In this document: positions 59,344 through 64,000 of the stretch, in pieces | Layout of the letters: each line of letters starts with the position of its first letter | How positions within the stretch are numbered: position 1 is the stretch's first letter | Source of the DNA: CBFGWV01 sp965652545 | GTDB lineage: Bacteria > Pseudomonadota > Gammaproteobacteria > Competibacterales > Competibacteraceae | Direction of reading: 5' to 3' | DNA: 64,000 nt | NCBI GenBank assembly: GCA_965652545.1 | Contig: CBFGWV010000003.1 | Span: forward strand, 1 to 64,000 | The notes under the pieces: model-generated | Databases searched by the model: none | Told to the model about the DNA's origin: nothing | What the model saw: only the letters and a program-made list of their open reading frames with translations | Position numbers and translations under genes: made by a program

Positions 59344-61026
59344 TCAGTTGTCGGAGTCCTGCTGTTCCATCTGCTCCTTGAGGATATCCCCCAAGGTGGC
59401 GGTGCCGGTCGCGGACTTGCGGCTGTAGTCCTGAAGAACCTCGGCTTCCTCGGCGAATTCCTTCGCCTTGATGGACAGCACGATGGTGCGGTTCTTCTTG
59501 TCCACGTTGATGAACTTGGCCTCGATCTCCTCGCCTTCCTTGAGCACCGAGCGGGCGTCCTCCACCCGTTCGCGCGCCAACTCGGACGCACGCAGGGTAC
59601 CTTCGACACCTTGGCCCAGGTCGATGATCGCGCCACGGGCATCCACCGAGGTGATGGTGCCGGTCACGATGCTGCCCTTGGGGTTGTCGGCGACGAAGTT
59701 GGAGAAGGGGTCCTTGTCCAACTGCTTGATGCCCAGCGAGATGCGCTCGCGCTCGGGATCGACCGCCAACACCACCGCCTCCAGATCCTGGCCCTTGCGG
59801 TACTCACGCACGGCCTCTTCACCGGGCATGTTCCAGGAGATGTCGGACAGGTGCACCAGACCGTCGATACCGCCGTCCAGGCCGATGAAGATACCGAAAT
59901 CGGTGATCGACTTGATCTTGCCGGAGACGCGATCGTTCTTGTTGTGGGTCGCGGCGAAATCGTCCCACGGGTTGGGCTGGCACTGCTTCATGCCCAAGCT
60001 GATACGACGACGCTCTTCGTCGATGTCCAGCACCATGACTTCGACTTCGTCGCCCAGGGCGACCATCTTGTTGGGATTGACGTTCTTGTTGGTCCAGTCC
60101 ATTTCGGACACGTGGACCAGACCCTCGACGCCCTCTTCCACTTCGACGAAGCAACCGTAGTCGGCGATGTTGGTGACCTTGCCGAACAGGCGGCTACTCA
60201 CCGGGTAGCGGCGCGACAGGTCGACCCACGGATCGTCGCCAAGCTGCTTGAGGCCGAGGGAGACACGGTTGCGGTCGCGATCGAACTTGAGCACCTTGAC
60301 GTCGATCTCGTCGCCGACGTTGACCACTTCGGAGGGGTGCTTGACCCGCTTCCATGCCATGTCGGTGATGTGCAACAGGCCGTCGATACCACCCAGGTCG
60401 AGGAAGGCGCCGTAGTCAGTGAGGTTCTTGACCACACCCTTGATGACCTGACCTTCCTGCAAGCTGTTCAGCAGGGCCTCGCGCTCGGCGCTGTACTCAC
60501 GCTCCACGACGGCACGGCGGGACACCACCACGTTGTTGCGGCGACGATCCAGCTTGATGACCTTGAACTCGAGGTCCTTGCCTTCCAGGTAGGAGGCATC
60601 GCGCACAGGGCGGACGTCGACCAGGGAGCCGGGCAGGAACGCGCGGATCTCGCCGATATCGACGGTGAAGCCGCCTTTCACCTTGCCGCTGATCTGGCCG
60701 GTGACGACCTCGTCGCCTTCGAAGGCGGTTTCCAACTTGTTCCAGACGCGGGCACGCTTGGCCTTTTCCCGCGACAAACGGGTTTCACCGAATCCGTCCT
60801 CAAGGGCATCCAGGGCGACTTCGACTTCGTCACCCACTTGTACTTCCAGTACGCCGTCTTCGTCCTTGAACTGCTCCAGGGGGATGACCCCCTCGGACTT
60901 CAGTCCGGCATTGACAACCACCGCATCGTCACGGATGGCCACCACGATCCCGATGACGATGGACCCGGGCAGCATCTGGGTGTCGGCCAGACTCTGTTCA
61001 AACAGCTCGGCAAAACTTTCAGTCAT
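59344..61026 (-). CDS. rpsA: 30S ribosomal protein S1
   Basis: A 560-residue RNA-binding ribosomal protein required to load structured mRNAs. Seen: MTESFAELFEQSLADTQMLP; six S1 (OB-fold) units of about 85 residues, for example GAFLDLGGIDGLLHITDMAW, GCFVEVEEGVEGLVHVSEMD and GIFIGLDGGIDGLVHLSDIS; and a C-terminal AKEFAEEAEVLQDYSRKS. E. coli S1 has 557 residues. ATG at 61026 gives the family N-terminus; the longer frame was rejected. It lies 93 bp downstream of cmk. Confidence 0.98.
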   Translation of the reverse strand: MTESFAELFEQSLADTQMLPGSIVIGIVVAIRDDAVVVNAGLKSEGVIPLEQFKDEDGVLEVQVGDEVEVALDALEDGFGETRLSREKAKRARVWNKLETAFEGDEVVTGQISGKVKGGFTVDIGEIRAFLPGSLVDVRPVRDASYLEGKDLEFKVIKLDRRRNNVVVSRRAVVEREYSAEREALLNSLQEGQVIKGVVKNLTDYGAFLDLGGIDGLLHITDMAWKRVKHPSEVVNVGDEIDVKVLKFDRDRNRVSLGLKQLGDDPWVDLSRRYPVSSRLFGKVTNIADYGCFVEVEEGVEGLVHVSEMDWTNKNVNPNKMVALGDEVEVMVLDIDEERRRISLGMKQCQPNPWDDFAATHNKNDRVSGKIKSITDFGIFIGLDGGIDGLVHLSDISWNMPGEEAVREYRKGQDLEAVVLAVDPERERISLGIKQLDKDPFSNFVADNPKGSIVTGTITSVDARGAIIDLGQGVEGTLRASELARERVEDARSVLKEGEEIEAKFINVDKKNRTIVLSIKAKEFAEEAEVLQDYSRKSATGTATLGDILKEQMEQQDSDN

Positions 61027-61119
61027 AAGTTGGTTGCTCAAAAAATTAAACCGCGCGACCCAAGGGTCCGCGGGTTGATGAAACCCATGACGGGTCCGTG
61101 ATGGCACTCGCCAACCGAA

Positions 61120-61815
61120 TTATTGCGACGGGAATATCACCGGCATCGCGTGTTCCAGTCGCGCCAGGACTTCGTCCATCACCTGCGGCACACTGAGGTG
61201 AGTGGTGTCGATGACCTGAGCATCGTCCGCGGGACGTAGCGGGGCGACGGTTCGCGCCGCATCTCGCACGTCTCGTTCGAGGATGTCTGCGACAAGCGCC
61301 CGAAGACTAGCATCGATTCCTTGCTGCTTCAACTGCTTATACCGGCGGCGACCGCGCTCGTCTGCGGTTGCGGTCAGAAAGAACTTCATAGCGGCATCGG
61401 GAAAGACCACCGTGCCCATGTCGCGCCCATCGGCGACCAGCCCGGGCGCCATCCGGAAGGCACGCTGGCGCCCCAGCAGGGCCTCGCGCACGCGCCCCAG
61501 GACCGCGACCCGGGAGGCAGCGTTGCCCATGGTTTCGGTGCGAATGGCCATTGTAACATCGTCGCCATCGAGCAGGATACGCGTAAAGTCGGGCCCCTCT
61601 TCGCGGAACACCACCGGCAAGGTCGCGGCCACCTCGGCCACCGCCGGTTCGTCGTCGAGCCTGACCCCGGCATGTTGAGCGGACATGGCGGTCAGCCGGT
61701 ACAGGGCTCCCGAGTCCAGCAGATGCCAGCCCAGCTTGCGCGCCAAAAGGCGCGCGAGCGTACCCTTTCCCACGCCACTGGGGCCGTCGATAGTAATGAC
61801 CGGTATGCCGGTCAT
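61120..61815 (-). CDS. cmk: Cytidylate kinase
   Basis: A 231-residue kinase phosphorylating CMP and dCMP. Seen: the P-loop ITIDGPSGVGKGTLARLLAR; LLDSGALYRLTAMSAQHAGV; RTETMGNAASRVAVLGRVRE; LVADGRDMGTVVFPDAAMKF; and the LID with RGRRRYKQLKQQGID. E. coli Cmk has 227 residues. ATG overlaps the aroA stop (ATGA). The order aroA-cmk-rpsA-ihfB is that of E. coli. Confidence 0.97.
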   Translation of the reverse strand: MTGIPVITIDGPSGVGKGTLARLLARKLGWHLLDSGALYRLTAMSAQHAGVRLDDEPAVAEVAATLPVVFREEGPDFTRILLDGDDVTMAIRTETMGNAASRVAVLGRVREALLGRQRAFRMAPGLVADGRDMGTVVFPDAAMKFFLTATADERGRRRYKQLKQQGIDASLRALVADILERDVRDAARTVAPLRPADDAQVIDTTHLSVPQVMDEVLARLEHAMPVIFPSQ

Positions 61816-63128
61816 GCCGTCTCCCGGCTGTCGATATGCAGGCCGATACTTCGGGTCAAGGCTACAAATCCCGGGAACGAGGTGTCGACGTACTCCGCAT
61901 CGCGCACGGTGATCGGCGCATCCGCCCGCAACGCTGCCATGGCGAAGCTCATCGCGATGCGATGGTCGTGATGGGTTTCAACGACCGCCTCGCCATGCAT
62001 GCGCCCGCCGTCGATCACGATGCCGTCGGGTGTCGGTACGGCCGCGATGCCCAGTTGCACCAGACCGTCCGCCATGGCCTGAATGCGGTCGCTCTCCTTG
62101 GCCCGCAGTTCTTCGGCACCGGTAAGCACCGTTCTGCCTTGTGCGCAGGCTGCGGCGACGAACAGCGCAGGAAACTCATCGATCGCCAGCGGCACCAGCT
62201 CAGGCGGGATATCGATACCGTGCAGCGGCGCGTACCGGACGCGCAGATCCGCCACCGGCTCCCCGCCGGCTTCACGCCGATCGAGAATATCGATATCCGC
62301 CCCCATGCGGGTGAGGATATCGATGATGCCCGTCCGCGTGGGGTTGAGCCCGACGTGCTCCAGACGCAAATCGGACCCCGGGGCGATGCTCGCTCCCACA
62401 AGGAAAAATGCGGTCGAGGAAATATCGGCCGGCACGTCGATGTCACAAGCCCGCAGCCGACCACCGCCATTGACCGATACGCTGGCATCGACACGGTCGA
62501 CTGCATAACCGAAACCCGCCAACATGCGCTCGGTATGATCGCGAGTCGGCGCCGGTTCGGTAACGCGGGTCCGCCCGTGGGCATACAAACCGGCCAGCAG
62601 CAGGCAGGACTTGACCTGGGCGCTGGCCATCGGCAGCCGGTAATCGAGCCCATTCAGCGGTCGACCACCCTCTATCAGCAAAGGCGCGGTACCCGCCTCT
62701 GTGGTATGGATCTTCGCGCCCATGGCCGTCAACGGGTCAGTGACCCGACGCATCGGGCGGCGGCTGAGGGAGGCGTCACCGGTGAGTTGCGAGTCGAACC
62801 GCTGGCCGGCGAGGATGCCGGCCAGCAGGCGCATCGAGGTACCTGAGTTGCCCATATAGAGTGCATCGGCCGGTGCTTGCAGCCCGTCGATACCGACACC
62901 GTGGACGATGACCCTGCCCCGCTCCGGACCCTCGATACGCACGCCCATGTCGCGAAACGCCTGGAGCGTCCGCAGGCAATCCTCGCCGTCGAGAAAACCG
63001 TCGATCCGCGTTACGCCATCGGCAAGCGCACCGAACATGATGGAGCGATGGGATACCGACTTGTCGCCGGGTACACGGACGGTGCCGGTCAGCGCGCCGC
63101 CGGGCTGGATGATGAATTCACGCGCCAT
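61812..63128 (-). CDS. aroA: 3-phosphoshikimate 1-carboxyvinyltransferase (EPSP synthase)
   Basis: A 438-residue shikimate-pathway enzyme joining PEP to shikimate 3-phosphate. Seen: VRVPGDKSVSHRSIMFGALA; LYMGNSGTSMRLLAGILAGQ; SLSRRPMRRVTDPLTAMGAK; MASAQVKSCLLLAGLYA; DISSTAFFLVGASIAPGS; the catalytic Asp in IDEFPALFVAAACA; and ETHHDHRIAMSFAMAALRA. ATG at 63128 is chosen; the longer frame overlaps tyrA. It lies 8 bp downstream of the prephenate dehydrogenase. Confidence 0.96.
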   Translation of the reverse strand: MAREFIIQPGGALTGTVRVPGDKSVSHRSIMFGALADGVTRIDGFLDGEDCLRTLQAFRDMGVRIEGPERGRVIVHGVGIDGLQAPADALYMGNSGTSMRLLAGILAGQRFDSQLTGDASLSRRPMRRVTDPLTAMGAKIHTTEAGTAPLLIEGGRPLNGLDYRLPMASAQVKSCLLLAGLYAHGRTRVTEPAPTRDHTERMLAGFGYAVDRVDASVSVNGGGRLRACDIDVPADISSTAFFLVGASIAPGSDLRLEHVGLNPTRTGIIDILTRMGADIDILDRREAGGEPVADLRVRYAPLHGIDIPPELVPLAIDEFPALFVAAACAQGRTVLTGAEELRAKESDRIQAMADGLVQLGIAAVPTPDGIVIDGGRMHGEAVVETHHDHRIAMSFAMAALRADAPITVRDAEYVDTSFPGFVALTRSIGLHIDSRETA

Positions 63129-63136
63129 GCTTAGGC

Positions 63137-64000
63137 TCAGTCCCGATACAGGTTGTCGCGCGCCTGTTTGGCGCGGCGGAAAATGTCCATGATGGTACTG
63201 CCATCGGCTTGCTCTATGGCCGTCGCGAGCCGGTCGAGATCGCTTTTGTACTGATCGATCATGCGATGAACGGCATCCCGGTTGGCCAGACAGATGTCGT
63301 GCCACATGGTCGGGTCGCTGGAGGCAATGCGGGTGAAATCGCGAAAGCCACCCGCGGCGTAGCGGAAAATCTCCGCGCGATCGTCCAGACGGGCCAGTGT
63401 GTCGACCAGGCTGTAGGCCAGCACATGCGGCAGGTGGCTGGTGGCCGCGAGCACCTCGTCATGATGGTGCACGCCCATATCGACCACGTCAGCCCCCGTG
63501 GCGGCCCACATGGCACGCACCCGCTCGTGCGCATCGCTTTCGGTCTCCGCCAGCGGCGTGAGGATGACCTTGCGGCCGACGAAAAGCTCTGGAAACGAGG
63601 CCTCCACACCGCTGCGCTCAGTGCCGGCGATCGGGTGGCCGGGGACGAACCGCGGCGGCACATGCCCGAACACCCGCTGCACATCATCCACCACCGATGC
63701 CTTGGAGCTACCCACGTCGGTCAGCACCGCATCCGCGGCCAGATGGTCGGCGATGGCGGCAAACACCTTGGCCATTGCCCCCAAGGGCACGGCCACGACG
63801 ACCATGTCGCAGTCGGCCACCGCCGCCGGCAGGTTGGTGTCGATGTGATCGACCACGCCGAGCTCGAGTGCCCGCTCCAGCGGCTCGCGCCGCCGTCCGG
63901 CACCGACGACGGTTTCCACCGCGCCGGTTTGCCGCAACACCCGCGCCAGGGAGCCGCCGATCAACCCGACCCCTATGATGCAGAGGCGACGGATCAGCGG
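63137..64000 (-). CDS. tyrA: Prephenate dehydrogenase, 5' end beyond window
   Basis: At least 287 residues of an NAD(P)-dependent prephenate dehydrogenase for tyrosine synthesis; the frame is open to the window edge. Seen: the Rossmann motif IIGVGLIGGSLARVLRQ at the edge; CDMVVVAVPLGAMAKVFAAI; VLTDVGSSKASVVDDVQ; FVPGHPIAGTERSGVEAS; LTPLAETESDAHERVRAMW; and HHDEVLAATSHLPHVLAYSL. No chorismate mutase domain is visible in this part. The upstream neighbour cannot be seen. Cyclohexadienyl (arogenate) activity is also possible. Confidence 0.93.
   Translation of the reverse strand, partial: PLIRRLCIIGVGLIGGSLARVLRQTGAVETVVGAGRRREPLERALELGVVDHIDTNLPAAVADCDMVVVAVPLGAMAKVFAAIADHLAADAVLTDVGSSKASVVDDVQRVFGHVPPRFVPGHPIAGTERSGVEASFPELFVGRKVILTPLAETESDAHERVRAMWAATGADVVDMGVHHHDEVLAATSHLPHVLAYSLVDTLARLDDRAEIFRYAAGGFRDFTRIASSDPTMWHDICLANRDAVHRMIDQYKSDLDRLATAIEQADGSTIMDIFRRAKQARDNLYRD

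Noticed and set aside
59611..61101. 496-codon plus-strand frame opposite rpsA
   Set aside because: Shadow of the repetitive S1 gene; no family resemblance.

Overview
The window is a compact, GC-rich bacterial chromosome segment carrying about 64 protein genes, nearly all housekeeping. It is gammaproteobacterial by gene content and order: secDF-yajC-tgt, parC/parE, xseB-ispA-dxs, tatD-pilZ-holB-tmk-mltG-pabC-fabF-acpP-fabGDH-plsX-rpmF-yceD, rne, kdsB-ycaR-lpxK-exbD-exbB, comEC, lolCD, pyrF-lapB-lapA-ihfB-rpsA-cmk-aroA-tyrA. LolCD, LapAB, LpxK and KdsB require an outer membrane with LPS. A free-living Chromatiales/Ectothiorhodospiraceae-like lineage is my best guess, but that is inference without a search. 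I saw no rRNA, tRNA, CRISPR array, transposase or integrase.

Layout. 1-3.7 kb: a glycosyltransferase translationally coupled to znuB, divergent from znuA, which has a Zur-like promoter; znuC is missing. 3.7-8.1 kb: secF, secD, yajC, tgt. 8.2-10.5 kb: a secreted ankyrin protein with eight peptidoglycan-binding-like repeats. 10.5-15.3 kb: parC followed by two coupled membrane proteins of unknown function. 15.4-18.8 kb: an AT-richer cassette between parC and parE with two secreted proteins (one with a phage-type S74 chaperone domain), a glycosyltransferase and a sulfotransferase. 18.8-24.5 kb: parE, a phospholipase-D-family cardiolipin synthase, and a DUF3501 / Fe-S protein / rubrerythrin operon with a palindromic operator in its promoter. 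24.6-28.7 kb: isoprenoid genes and the zinc-independent folE2. 28.8-41.7 kb: a nearly continuous minus-strand run for CoA hydrolysis, DNA replication accessory, folate and fatty-acid synthesis. 41.7-49.2 kb: maf, an intergenic repeat, a HAD phosphatase, rluC, rne with a long leader, a low-molecular-weight phosphatase and kdsB. 49-56.5 kb: envelope and competence genes (lpxK, exbBD, comEC, DUF2062, lolDC, comEA). 56.6-64 kb: pyrF through tyrA, cut by the window edge.

Most minus-strand genes are coupled by ATGA, GTGA or TGATG stop/start overlaps, so the units are probably polycistronic. The parts least explained by standard annotation are the parC-parE cassette, the coupled membrane pair after parC, the two-copy hairpin repeat whose outer stem changes sequence but keeps pairing, the rubrerythrin operator, and a ComEC whose metallo-beta-lactamase motifs are eroded. 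No complete new defence or mobile system is visible.
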